64,000 nt of DNA from Ruminococcus flavefaciens ATCC 19208 (GTDB taxonomy: Bacteria; Bacillota; Clostridia; Oscillospirales; Ruminococcaceae), in contig NZ_KI912489.1 in the NCBI RefSeq assembly GCF_000518765.1, positions 636,503-700,502 on the forward strand, in the 5' to 3' direction. Positions 1 to 8,800 of the stretch are shown one piece after another. The number at the start of each line of letters is the position of its first letter. Position 1 is the stretch's first letter. Position numbers and translations under genes: made by a program. The notes beneath the pieces were generated by a model, which was not told the DNA's origin, did not search any database, and saw only the letters and a program-made list of their open reading frames with translations.

Positions 1-1
1 A

Positions 2-247
2 GCTATGGCAGAGCTTTGGAAAAAGGTTCTGGATATAGATGAGGTCGGAATAACGGATTCGTTCTTTGAAGTCGGAGGAGATTCGATAAAGAGCATCATA
101 CTTATCAATATGATAAATGAACAGTTCGGTACAAGCTATGGGGTTCAGGATCTGTTCCAGTATATTAATATCGAGATGCTGTGTAACAAGATCAAAGAAG
201 ATAACTCCGTACAAGAAACACAGGATATTGAAGAGATCGATTTCTGA
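2..247 (+). CDS. C-terminal carrier domain of a nonribosomal peptide synthetase (5' end outside window)
   Basis: The reading frame is open from the first base, so the gene starts outside the window. The visible 80 residues form a phosphopantetheine-binding (PCP/ACP) domain: the GGDSIKSI motif contains the serine that takes the 4'-phosphopantetheine arm, preceded by the usual DSFFEVG. The protein ends about 45 residues after this motif, so the carrier domain is the last domain and no thioesterase follows. A strong terminator follows. The substrate cannot be told from this fragment. Confidence 0.85.
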   Translation, partial: AMAELWKKVLDIDEVGITDSFFEVGGDSIKSIILINMINEQFGTSYGVQDLFQYINIEMLCNKIKEDNSVQETQDIEEIDF

Positions 248-312
248 TCATGTACAAGTGATAGGTTTACATTCTTTTTTCCAATTGCAAACCGTAAATT
301 AATATTTCAGGA

Positions 313-360
313 CAGCCATGCCGGGCATGTTATAAGTGTGTTCGGCATGGCTGATTTTTT
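313..360 (+). terminator. Intrinsic terminator after the NRPS gene
   Basis: An 11-bp perfect stem (CAGCCATGCCG / CGGCATGGCTG) is followed by a run of seven T. Confidence 0.9.
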
Positions 361-447
361 TAGAATAAATACTGCGTTGATGACAGTATAATTAAAAATA
401 TTTTTGCGAACAGCATGTACATAATGATATAATATTTTTGATTTGTA

Positions 448-476
448 TTGACATTTTTTAACATATATGCTATAAT
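448..476 (+). promoter_or_regulatory. Sigma-A type promoter of the first secreted-protein gene
   Basis: TTGACA (448-453) and TATAAT (471-476) are separated by 17 bp. The same promoter layout recurs at 1169 and 1897 in front of the two paralogues. Confidence 0.9.
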
Positions 477-497
477 AAAAACGTTATGAATGATATA

Positions 498-529
498 TTC
501 TAACATGGGGTGTTAGAAGCGGGGAATAT
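498..529 (+). promoter_or_regulatory. 5'-UTR hairpin and 3'-UTR-complementary strand, gene 1
   Basis: The leader holds a hairpin (TTCTAACA / TGTTAGAA, 498-518). It is followed by GCGGGGAAT (519-527), which can pair, with one G-U, with ATTCTCCGC at 1010-1018 downstream of the gene. The Shine-Dalgarno AGGAGG comes directly after. Equivalent elements sit before the two paralogues. Confidence 0.65.
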
Positions 530-543
530 CAGGAGGAATTACT

Positions 544-963
544 ATGTTAAAAATCAAAAAAGCAATAATTACTGTAAGTGCTTTAGCAACTCTTGCTACA
601 ACAGGCGCATTATTAGCTAACGCTGCTTGGGACAGAGGCGGAATACAGGCTACATGCAGAGTAAATGAGAGCTGGATACCGTTTACTAATGATACAGCAA
701 TGGCAGATGGCTGCACCAATTACGGCTTAGATGTAGCTAACGGTGATATAAGCAGACTTTGGCTTAGAAGAACAATAAATGCATGGAACAAGGACGACTA
801 TAAAACAAATTCCAATTATTATACTGATAATTATGCATTTGAAGGTTGGTATTCTCCAACAGTAAAGCTGCGTAATATTACATATGCTAATGCATATTTT
901 TCAGCTAATATAACAAATTCATGGCTGCCAACTTGTTATGCATACGATGAATGGTATGAATAA
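544..963 (+). CDS. Small secreted protein, candidate lactococcin-972-like bacteriocin (copy 1)
   Basis: This 139-residue protein has an N-terminal signal peptide: MLKIKK, a hydrophobic stretch, then LLANA as the likely cleavage site near residue 27. The mature part is rich in Tyr, Trp, Asn and Thr and shares the pattern I-P-x-x-x-D-T-A, T-N-Y-G and E-G-W with two paralogues downstream, but is clearly diverged from them. The start is set by AGGAGG seven bases upstream. The bacteriocin reading rests on context: the operon continues into FtsX-like proteins and an ABC ATPase of the lactococcin-972 export group. The mature sequence itself was not matched to a family. Confidence 0.6.
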   Translation: MLKIKKAIITVSALATLATTGALLANAAWDRGGIQATCRVNESWIPFTNDTAMADGCTNYGLDVANGDISRLWLRRTINAWNKDDYKTNSNYYTDNYAFEGWYSPTVKLRNITYANAYFSANITNSWLPTCYAYDEWYE

Positions 964-1113
964 TAACATCTGAATAATCATAATATAATCATATAATAAA
1001 CTACAATACATTCTCCGCTTTTAATACACTACTTATCAGAATTGTAGTACTGCTTCAGTTTTATTACGATTAATTTGGGCAGATTTGGATATAAAAAATA
1101 ATAAGGGATATTG

Positions 1114-1146
1114 ATTGTCAGCTGCTGATCAGCTGGCAATTTTTTT
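1114..1146 (+). terminator. Intrinsic terminator after secreted-protein copy 1
   Basis: The stem ATTGTCAGCTG / CAGCTGGCAAT (one G-U pair) is followed by T6. The counterpart after copy 2 keeps the pairing despite base changes. Confidence 0.85.
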
Positions 1147-1168
1147 GTATATAGTTCGTACAATTGCA

Positions 1169-1197
1169 TTGACATTTTTTAATAAAAAGAGTATAAT
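1169..1197 (+). promoter_or_regulatory. Sigma-A type promoter of secreted-protein copy 2
   Basis: TTGACA (1169-1174) and TATAAT (1192-1197) have a 17-bp spacer. Confidence 0.9.
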
Positions 1198-1222
1198 TAA
1201 AAAGGTTGTTATGAATGATATA

Positions 1223-1254
1223 TTCTAACATCTTATGTTAGAAGCGGAGAATAT
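1223..1254 (+). promoter_or_regulatory. 5'-UTR hairpin and 3'-UTR-complementary strand, gene 2
   Basis: The hairpin TTCTAACAT / ATGTTAGAA (1223-1243) overlaps AAGCGGAGAATAT (1242-1254). That 13-mer is perfectly complementary to 1728-1740, after the stop codon. The Shine-Dalgarno GGGAGG starts two bases later. Confidence 0.65.
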
Positions 1255-1268
1255 TGGGAGGAATTACT

Positions 1269-1676
1269 ATGTTAAAAATAAAAAAAGCAATAGTTGCTGT
1301 AAGCGCAATCGTAACAATGATATCAACAGGAGCTTTACTTGCTAATGCATATACTTGCAGCACAGAGGGTAGACTTTCTGTTAGCAAGCACTATATACCT
1401 GCTTTAAAGGATACAGCAAGTGGTTATACTTATACTAACTATGGATATAAGGAAACAGGCTGGAACACAGATAAGCTCTGGACCAGTACTTATGTAACTG
1501 CATACAGCAAGAACGATTCTACATCTGCATCTTGCTCAAGCTCAGGTCCTGCTGCTTTAGAGGGCTGGGATGATGCTGATGCAAAAATCCGTAATATAAA
1601 GAGCGCTAACGGTACTCACAAGGGTGGTTCAACAGGCGTTGGATCTCAGACAAAATATTCATCTTGGTCAAACTAA
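1269..1676 (+). CDS. Small secreted protein, candidate lactococcin-972-like bacteriocin (copy 2)
   Basis: This 135-residue protein has a signal peptide ending LLANA, with cleavage probably after residue 27, and a mature part of about 108 residues rich in Ser, Thr, Gly, Tyr and Lys. It is almost identical to copy 3 through the signal peptide and first 40 mature residues; the two differ most after the shared T-N-Y-G. An upstream in-frame TTG at 1254 would add MGGIT, but it overlaps the Shine-Dalgarno GGGAGG, so the ATG at 1269 is chosen. It has its own promoter and terminator. Confidence 0.65.
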   Translation: MLKIKKAIVAVSAIVTMISTGALLANAYTCSTEGRLSVSKHYIPALKDTASGYTYTNYGYKETGWNTDKLWTSTYVTAYSKNDSTSASCSSSGPAALEGWDDADAKIRNIKSANGTHKGGSTGVGSQTKYSSWSN

Positions 1677-1842
1677 GATAACTAAGATATAATATAAAAA
1701 ATAATAAACTTTAAAAATAACTAAAATATATTCTCCGCTTTTAATATACTATTTATCAGAACAATAGCCCTGTTTTTATTTGATTTTATTACTGTAAATT
1801 TTGTTGGATTTGGATATAATAAAAAAATAATAAGGGATATTG

Positions 1843-1874
1843 GTTGTCAGCTGCTTGGTAGTTGGCAATTTTTT
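1843..1874 (+). terminator. Intrinsic terminator after secreted-protein copy 2
   Basis: GTTGTCAGCTGC pairs with GTAGTTGGCAA, using three G-U pairs, and T6 follows. It corresponds to the terminator at 1114 with changes that preserve pairing. Confidence 0.75.
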
Positions 1875-1896
1875 GTATATAGTTCGTACAATTTCA

Positions 1897-1925
1897 TTGA
1901 CATCTTTTAATAAAAAGAGTATAAT
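1897..1925 (+). promoter_or_regulatory. Sigma-A type promoter of copy 3 and probably the transporter genes
   Basis: TTGACA (1897-1902) and TATAAT (1920-1925) have a 17-bp spacer. No terminator is seen between copy 3 and the membrane protein gene at 2517, so this promoter may drive the whole transporter operon. Confidence 0.85.
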
Positions 1926-1950
1926 TAAAAAGGTTGTTATGAATGATATA

Positions 1951-1982
1951 TTCTAACATCTTATGTTAGAAGCGGAGAATAT
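1951..1982 (+). promoter_or_regulatory. 5'-UTR hairpin and 3'-UTR-complementary strand, gene 3
   Basis: Hairpin 1951-1971 overlaps AAGCGGAGAATAT (1970-1982), perfectly complementary to 2456-2468 after the gene. This third instance of the same arrangement lies directly in front of GGGAGG. Confidence 0.65.
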
Positions 1983-1996
1983 TGGGAGGAATTACT

Positions 1997-2404
1997 ATGT
2001 TAAAAATAAAAAAAGCAATAGTTGCTGTAAGCGCAATCGTAACAATGATATCAACAGGAGCTTTACTTGCTAATGCATATACTTGCAGCACAGAGGGTAG
2101 ACTTTCTGTTAGCAAGCACTATATACCTGCTTTAAAGGATACAGCAAGTGGTTATACTTATACTAACTACGGTTGTGATCGCTCAGGCTGGAACACAGAT
2201 ATACTCTGGACCAGCACTTATATAAATGCATACAGCAAGAACGATTCTACATCAGCAAGCTGCTACAGCACAGGTGCTGCTGCTTTAGAGGGCTGGGATG
2301 ATGCTGTAGCAAAGATACGTAATATACAGAGTGCTAACGGAACTCACAGTGGTGGTTCATCAGGTTACGGCTCTCAGACAAAATATTCATCTTGGTCAAA
2401 CTAA
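1997..2404 (+). CDS. Small secreted protein, candidate lactococcin-972-like bacteriocin (copy 3)
   Basis: This 135-residue paralogue of the preceding gene has an identical signal peptide and ends in the same K-Y-S-S-W-S-N. It lies in a tandem duplication with a 728-bp period. The start is the ATG at 1997, not the TTG inside the Shine-Dalgarno at 1982. Unlike copies 1 and 2 there is no terminator after it, so it is probably co-transcribed with the two FtsX-like genes and the ABC ATPase. This ties the secreted proteins to that transporter. Confidence 0.65.
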   Translation: MLKIKKAIVAVSAIVTMISTGALLANAYTCSTEGRLSVSKHYIPALKDTASGYTYTNYGCDRSGWNTDILWTSTYINAYSKNDSTSASCYSTGAAALEGWDDAVAKIRNIQSANGTHSGGSSGYGSQTKYSSWSN

Positions 2405-2516
2405 GATAACTAAGATATAATATAAAAAATAATAAACTTTAAAAATAACTAAAATATATTCTCCGCTTTTAATATATTAATTACAAACCTACATTTCCAA
2501 TTGATATTTAATAACT

Positions 2517-3551
2517 ATGAAGATTTTAAAACTAATTTTTTTGAATATTTACAAACTTTTTAAAGAAAGCCGATCAGTGCTTTTATTCCTATTAGCAGGT
2601 ATTATTTTTGCAAGCTTTGGTATTTTCTTTTATTCGGGCTACTTTATTTACAACTATTATGATTCAAATTACTCATGTGAACTTGATATAAATATTGGTG
2701 CTGATAAAGATGCAGATGATCTGAAATCATTGATCGACAAGATCACAAAAGAAAAAAAGCTTTCCAGAATAGTAATAACCGATGATTCGGAAAGAGATCC
2801 GAATTCACCGTATATCATAGGATTATATGAAACCGATTTCAATAAACGCCTTTTTTACGGAGAAGGATATCAATATAACGAAGAGCAGCCATATGTTATT
2901 CTTTCTGAACGTGCTGTGGAGCAACTGGGGTTCAATAGAAATATTACAGGCGAAAAAATCAATTATAATTCGGTAGATTATAGCGTATCGGGAATAAACA
3001 ACGGTATGTTTGATTTTTGTGTTTCGCCTTATTTTTATGCAGAAAACTATAATGCAAAATACCTACACGCTGAATTTGAAGCGATAGTGTCATCAGGTTT
3101 GAAAAAGAATTTGGAAAAAGAAGGCTATCAGTATGAGATTACGAAAAATAATTCTCCTTTCAAATCTCCTGAATTCCTGTTTTGCTTATTTATAGTAGTT
3201 GCTGTTTTTGCACTCTCCTTTATTAATATACTTATAATGTTTTCATTCTGGGCTATAAAGATGAAGCAGACATTTAAGGTGTATTATATTTATGGCTGCA
3301 ATGCCATAAAAAAGTTTTTCATAGTATCGGGACAGGTATTCTTTATTTCCTTATTCGGAACTGTATTGGGATTTATTACATTCCTTTCCGTATATAAAAA
3401 GCTTGGAAAGCTAACAATTGTCTATGCCGAAAGTGTTACAAATTACGTTTTGATACTGATACTTACAATACTGCTGCTATTATTAATGTCAGTTTATTTC
3501 GGATTAAAGATTGCAAAAACACAGGAAATATCATTCAGAACAAAGGAGTAA
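2517..3551 (+). CDS. FtsX-like ABC permease subunit, bacteriocin-associated
   Basis: This 344-residue membrane protein has one N-terminal transmembrane helix (about residues 20-45), an extracytoplasmic domain of about 175 residues, and three C-terminal helices (from about residue 221). That is the FtsX/MacB permease layout. It shows no clear Shine-Dalgarno before its ATG, which is unusual beside its neighbours and may mean poor or coupled translation. Three bases separate it from the next gene. Together with the next two genes it likely forms an ABC export or immunity complex acting on the secreted peptides upstream. Confidence 0.75.
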   Translation: MKILKLIFLNIYKLFKESRSVLLFLLAGIIFASFGIFFYSGYFIYNYYDSNYSCELDINIGADKDADDLKSLIDKITKEKKLSRIVITDDSERDPNSPYIIGLYETDFNKRLFYGEGYQYNEEQPYVILSERAVEQLGFNRNITGEKINYNSVDYSVSGINNGMFDFCVSPYFYAENYNAKYLHAEFEAIVSSGLKKNLEKEGYQYEITKNNSPFKSPEFLFCLFIVVAVFALSFINILIMFSFWAIKMKQTFKVYYIYGCNAIKKFFIVSGQVFFISLFGTVLGFITFLSVYKKLGKLTIVYAESVTNYVLILILTILLLLLMSVYFGLKIAKTQEISFRTKE

Positions 3552-3554
3552 TAT

Positions 3555-4742
3555 ATGAAAGGCATACTTATATGTACTGCTGATCTGATAAAAAAGCATT
3601 TTAAGCATAGTATAGTACTTATAATCCAGATTGCAGTAACCGTTATGATTTTTGTCGGATTTATAGGAAAAGTCCAATATATTCGGTCTACTAAAGATGT
3701 TGCGAATACTTTTAATAAAGATAACGTAATATATTATTACCCCTTCACCTTTTTGGACAGCGAATTTAAAACGGAAGATGTAATAAAGCAAAATAACTTA
3801 AACGTCAAAAGTGTTGGAGAGGCAGATTATATGATGATAAACTGTGATGATCAGCTTCTTCCGATCGTTGGATATAATGACACACTTCTTGAATATGCCA
3901 ATCTGGAAATTGCAAGTGGAAAATGGTTTAATGACAGTGTGGATAAAAACGTTATTCCGCTTATTTCAACTACCGATCAATATAAATTAAATGATCATAT
4001 TACAATAAAGGACAGAGCTGGAGAAAGCCACGATGCAGTCGTAATAGGAACCATTGACAAAGACGGGTATGTGCTCGGGTTCAACAGATCAGCAAGTAAG
4101 TCAATAATATCCGCTGAATTTTTTGTTTCCAAGCCTTACTCATATTTTATAGCGCCGTATAACAGTGAGATATATTCTTCATTGTCAGAGCAGTATGATA
4201 TGTTTGTGGAAATGGGTATGCCCAAAATGACATTGGGAAAAATAATCACTTATGACAGTAAAGAAGATGCGGAAGCTATTGAAAAAGAATTTGATAAATA
4301 CGGATCTGTGGCTGACATAAAGCTGATGATTACCAATTATAAAAAGGATATCAAGTTTAATATCCTTATAAACGGTATTATTTTAGCTGTTTTTGCAATA
4401 CTTACCGCAACAGGCATAGGAGGCATAAACGGACTTCAGAGCAGACTGGACAGACGTAACTATATAGTATATTATATTCTTGGAATGAATCAGAAACAAT
4501 GTGCATTGACTGAGCTTTTAAGATCACTTTTCGTAGTTGCACTGGGATTCATTACAGCTGTGATCTTGTATACATTTGAATCTGTAAGGAATTTCCTGTA
4601 TTCATCTGAAATGATAATAAGTCCTTTGAATTTCATTTTAGCATTGGTATTTCTGCTTTTGATATGCTGTTTTGTCTCTATGAAATACGTTATAGATTTA
4701 GGCAAGGGCAGCCTTATTGAACGTTATAAGAATCAGGATTGA
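3555..4742 (+). CDS. FtsX-like ABC permease subunit, bacteriocin-associated
   Basis: This 395-residue protein has a helix near residues 15-40, a long extracytoplasmic part, and three helices in the last 130 residues, so it has the same topology as its upstream neighbour. AAAGGAG precedes the ATG at good spacing. Its end lies just before the Shine-Dalgarno of the ATPase gene, so the three genes form a tight operon. It probably pairs with the preceding protein as a heterodimeric permease. Its substrate, the tandem secreted proteins, is inferred from position only. Confidence 0.75.
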   Translation: MKGILICTADLIKKHFKHSIVLIIQIAVTVMIFVGFIGKVQYIRSTKDVANTFNKDNVIYYYPFTFLDSEFKTEDVIKQNNLNVKSVGEADYMMINCDDQLLPIVGYNDTLLEYANLEIASGKWFNDSVDKNVIPLISTTDQYKLNDHITIKDRAGESHDAVVIGTIDKDGYVLGFNRSASKSIISAEFFVSKPYSYFIAPYNSEIYSSLSEQYDMFVEMGMPKMTLGKIITYDSKEDAEAIEKEFDKYGSVADIKLMITNYKKDIKFNILINGIILAVFAILTATGIGGINGLQSRLDRRNYIVYYILGMNQKQCALTELLRSLFVVALGFITAVILYTFESVRNFLYSSEMIISPLNFILALVFLLLICCFVSMKYVIDLGKGSLIERYKNQD

Positions 4743-4756
4743 AAGGAGTATACCAT

Positions 4757-5416
4757 ATGTCTATCCAACTGAAAAATATAAAAAAATCCTTTGTAAATAA
4801 TAAAGCAAAGAATACTGTACTAAATAAAATATCTCTTGATATCAATGATAATGAGCTTGTAGCGATCATGGGACGTTCAGGTGCAGGAAAATCAACTCTT
4901 TTGAACATTATCGGCTGTCTGGATAATTCGGACGAAGGAGAATACTTGCTTGACGGTAAAAACATTAATGAAATGAGCAATTCCGAGTTATCAACGATAC
5001 GAAATGAGAAATTCGGGTTTATTATGCAGGATTTTGCTCTTATTGAAGATGAGACGGTAAAGCATAATATCATGCTCCCGACATATTTTTCCAAGAATAA
5101 GAAGAAATATGACTGTGAAAAAATAGCTAAGACCTTAGGAATAAAAAAGCTTCTTGATACAAAAGCAAGTCTTTTGTCAGGAGGCGAAAAGCAGCGTACA
5201 GCTATTGCACGTGCACTTATTAATGATCCTAAGTATATTATTGCCGACGAACCGACGGGCGCTCTTGACAGTAAAAATGCTGAGTTGATAATGGATACTA
5301 TTATTGAGTTGAATAAATTAGGAAAAACGATAATAATTGTCACTCACGATGAAAACGTAGCAAAAAAATGCCAGCGTATCATATATATTTCAGACGGTAA
5401 TCTGAAAGCTGAGTAA
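4757..5416 (+). CDS. ABC transporter ATPase, lactococcin-972 group
   Basis: This 219-residue ATPase has Walker A GRSGAGKST (about 39-47), signature LSGGE (about 140), Walker B and D-loop IIADEPTGALD (about 160-170) and the switch His in VTHD. The stretch FALIEDETVKHNI after the Q-loop is typical of ATPases of the lactococcin-972 export group as known from the family; this is recalled, not searched. The ATG at 4757 with AAAGGAG upstream is preferred over the in-frame TTG at 4739. It energises the two FtsX-like subunits. A terminator follows. Confidence 0.85.
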   Translation: MSIQLKNIKKSFVNNKAKNTVLNKISLDINDNELVAIMGRSGAGKSTLLNIIGCLDNSDEGEYLLDGKNINEMSNSELSTIRNEKFGFIMQDFALIEDETVKHNIMLPTYFSKNKKKYDCEKIAKTLGIKKLLDTKASLLSGGEKQRTAIARALINDPKYIIADEPTGALDSKNAELIMDTIIELNKLGKTIIIVTHDENVAKKCQRIIYISDGNLKAE

Positions 5417-5433
5417 ATTAATAGTGAAATAAT

Positions 5434-5480
5434 AAAGCCTCTGAAGCAGTACAGGAAAAAAGCTGCTTCAGGGGCTTTTT
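5434..5480 (+). terminator. Intrinsic terminator of the ABC operon
   Basis: A long stem formed by GCCTCTGAAGCAG and CTGCTTCAGGGGC is followed by T5. The rest of the 5417-5835 gap holds AT-rich DNA and the promoter at 5714. Confidence 0.9.
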
Positions 5481-5713
5481 CAATTTCAATATTCAAAAAT
5501 GTATTGCAGCTGCCAGAATATACTATATGTATTAAAAGAGCGCCTCAGATGTTTCTCTGGCAGTACAAGTTATACAGCACGGAATAATAAAATCTTAAAA
5601 AACAAGAAACAAAATGTTCACATTAAGTTGTAAAAAATAACAATAAAATCTGTTGCATTTTGGCGTATCTTATAAAAAGTTTCCTCTTATGTATTTTTAT
5701 ATAGGGGTATATA

Positions 5714-5742
5714 TTGACAAAAACGACGTTTGCAGTTATAAT
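5714..5742 (+). promoter_or_regulatory. Sigma-A type promoter of the pilus operon
   Basis: TTGACA (5714-5719), 17 bp, TATAAT (5737-5742), about 95 bp upstream of the large surface protein. Confidence 0.85.
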
Positions 5743-5835
5743 AAATTATGCAATAAAAACACAATATTTGTGTTCCAAAAATATATAAGGTAATAATATT
5801 ACATATATTATAGACAGAAAGTGAGGTGATGTTCC

Positions 5836-8800
5836 TTGAAAAAAACGATTGCTATAAGAAACAGGTTGTTTTCTTTTCTTTCAGCAGCGATCATAAGCCT
5901 TAATTCTATACCGTTGATGAGCTTTACAACAGCCTATGCTGAATCAGTAGCAAGTGCGACAAACAGCGGCAAGGTCGACTTTCCTGCTGTCGCCAGTTCA
6001 GCGCAGTCAGCAAAGCTGAATCACGATGATACTCTTGTAGACAACGGAGATGGAACATTCACCTTTACATCAAAAATAACTTCCGATTATTCCTACTCAG
6101 ACTACAGTGAAAGCCGACTTAAAAGTAAAGACGGCGAATATATACTCGATAAGGCAGGAAAATATCTTATAGAAGTCTGGGGCGGTGACGGCGGCGACGG
6201 TTCAAGATCATTCTTAACAGGAAGAAACGGCGTCGGCGGTAAGGGCGGATTCGTATACGGAATCCTTGACGTAAGCGAAGAAAATGAACTCCTCGGCAAG
6301 AAGCTCGTTTACGAGATAGGAAGTAAGGGCGAAAGCAGTACCTTCCAGCTGGACGGCGGCGGTACAGGCGGTGTCGGCGGCGGCGCAGGACAGATAACCT
6401 TCATATCCATAGGCGCAGGCGGCGGCTACTCGGCAGTATATCTGCTTAACAGCGACGAAGAGCTTGATCCTGCCGATCGGAAACCTAACCTCAGAGATTA
6501 TCCTTCCAATGTTCTGATGATAGCAGGCGGCGGCGGAGGCGGTGCCGCAGGAGGAAACGGTGTTCACTTCTACGAGCTTTTCCTTAAAGCCAAAGGTGAC
6601 GGCGGCGACGGCGGTTCAAAAGAAGGAAGTAATATAATTGCAACTCCGAATATAGGAGATTTCGACACAGGTAAATATTATTCAGGCGGAGAAGGCACCA
6701 GCGCAGGCGGTAATACAAAGTACGTCGGACATGGCGGAACAGACAAGCCGGGCGCTGCTACCCGAGATGCTCTTAATATTATAAAGGGAGAAAATCCTAA
6801 CGACTGGCAGCGTCTTTACATTGAAGACGGCGACCGCGGCGCAGGAAGCGCAGGAAACCTCAGAGGTGCAGGCGGCGGAGCAGGATTTGCAGGCGGAAGC
6901 GGCGGCTTGCAGAACGCTATGCTGGACGCTAACAACGTCGGCGGCGGAGGCGGCGGCTCCTCATACACAGCGCCTGAAAGTGATACGTTCAAACCGTATG
7001 CTACACTCACTGCTAATCAGGAACCATACTTCGTTCAGCCCGACGGCAATACCAATGCAGATGTGGGCGGAGCGGTAGTTATCAGGTATCTCCCCGATGA
7101 TGCTGATTACAACTATCTTAACAACGTTAAGATAAGCGGTACGGTATCCGATTATTTTGATATAGTATCCGCAACCTGTACGGATAAAGGCGGAGGTGCC
7201 ATTACTGTAAATCAGTCAGGTACGGATAACAGAAAAATAGACTTCACAGGTTCTGTAAAGCCTGTTGCATCAGGCATTGCAAAGGGACAGGCAGACGATT
7301 CTCTGACGCTGAAGCTTGTATTGAGACCGATAACAAACTTCATGGGCGGCAATAAAGTCCCGATATTTAAAACAGGTACTTTCGATTGTGTAACACAAGT
7401 GCCTACATTTACTCAAACGTGTGATTTTACATATGACGACAACGTAAGGTATGTAAATATCCCGTTCAAGTATAAAGCAGGGGCAAAGTCGAAGACCATT
7501 AGCAAGGATACGCCATATGGCGAAAGTGATATCATAGACAGCACAGTGACCAACACATTAGATGCAAACTTTGCCGAATCGGTATCATACCCGTATGTTG
7601 CTGAGGTCAACCAAATATCTAAGATAACAGATTTTACAGTTGCTGATTACAATACCAAGGGTCTGCATAAATTTGATGTTGTTGTGGAGGTAGTCCCGAA
7701 ATATGACGGCGCTGACTATGTGGGAACGGCTAATCCAAATCCTACATACATCAGAGCGCGGTCTGTTATCGAGATAATTGAGGGCGAGACTCTTGACGGC
7801 TTTACCGTTAAGGCGAGCAAGTCGCTTGTATACAACAACGGTCCAACGGACAGTTTATCAGACGATACCTACGATTTTACTGTTGATTTTGACGTTGAAA
7901 GTCAGAGCAGCCTCAATAAATCATTCAGTATCAATCAGGCTATCCCGAGTGTAAAGGTTCTTGATCTTAATATAGGCGGTAATGGTACGTCAAATCCTTA
8001 TATATCTTTAACCCAAAACAGCGGTTCTAATATTGCTTATTCAGGAACGCTTCAACCAGGTATCTATTATATTGAGGCATGGGGCGGCGACGGCGGAAGT
8101 GGTGGTGGATCTAATAATAGTAATACGCCACCATCAGATCCTAACACAAATCCGGGCAGCGGTAAATATGGTGGATATGGCGGCAAAGGAGGCTATATCA
8201 GCGGATTTGTTTCTTTGGATTCTGAAAAAAGTATTAATATAACCTTAGGTACTAAAGGCGCTGATAGTAGTTCAGATACTGGTAGCGGCAAAGGCGGAAA
8301 AGCAACCTATGTTGATATAGGTACAACGCAGGATAAAATGACGTTTATTGCTGGCGGCGGAGGCGGCGGTTCTAATTATCTGAATTACGGTAGTCAAGAT
8401 GGATCAGATCATATGGGATATTCTGGAAATGACGGCTACAGAGTAGACGGAGTTTCAGTTTATCGCGGAATACCGAGTGATTCTGATTATACTGAAGACC
8501 GTCCGCTAACTTCAGGAGTAGATTACGACGAAGATAAATATGATGGAGCCGATGGCAAGACTGTAAAAGCGACATATACATTGCTCGGTAGACAAGCAAG
8601 CAGCTATTTTGACGAAACATTTGACAATAATAATGCTGCAAAGTATTTTGCTAAAGGAGGATATAGTAAAATAGGCGATGGTGTTTCAGCACAATTGACT
8701 GGTGCGAATGCTGGTAAACTATTTATTAATACTGGAAGCGAAAACATTTCACTTTCAGAGTTATTTAAACCTGAACGCGTTGTTAATGTTGATCTTGGAT

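Larger units (their letters stand above)
1102..2479 (+). repeat. Tandem duplication of a promoter-leader-gene-3'UTR unit
   Basis: Two head-to-tail units of about 650 bp (about 1102-1751 and 1830-2479) include terminator, promoter, leader hairpin, coding region and 3' UTR. The start-to-start period is 728 bp. Identity is highest in the leader, signal peptide and 3' UTR and lower in the second half of the mature protein. Confidence 0.9.

Noticed and set aside
1254..1268. TTG start giving MGGIT before the secreted proteins
   Set aside because: The TTG overlaps the Shine-Dalgarno GGGAGG; the equivalent position in copy 1 has no such start.
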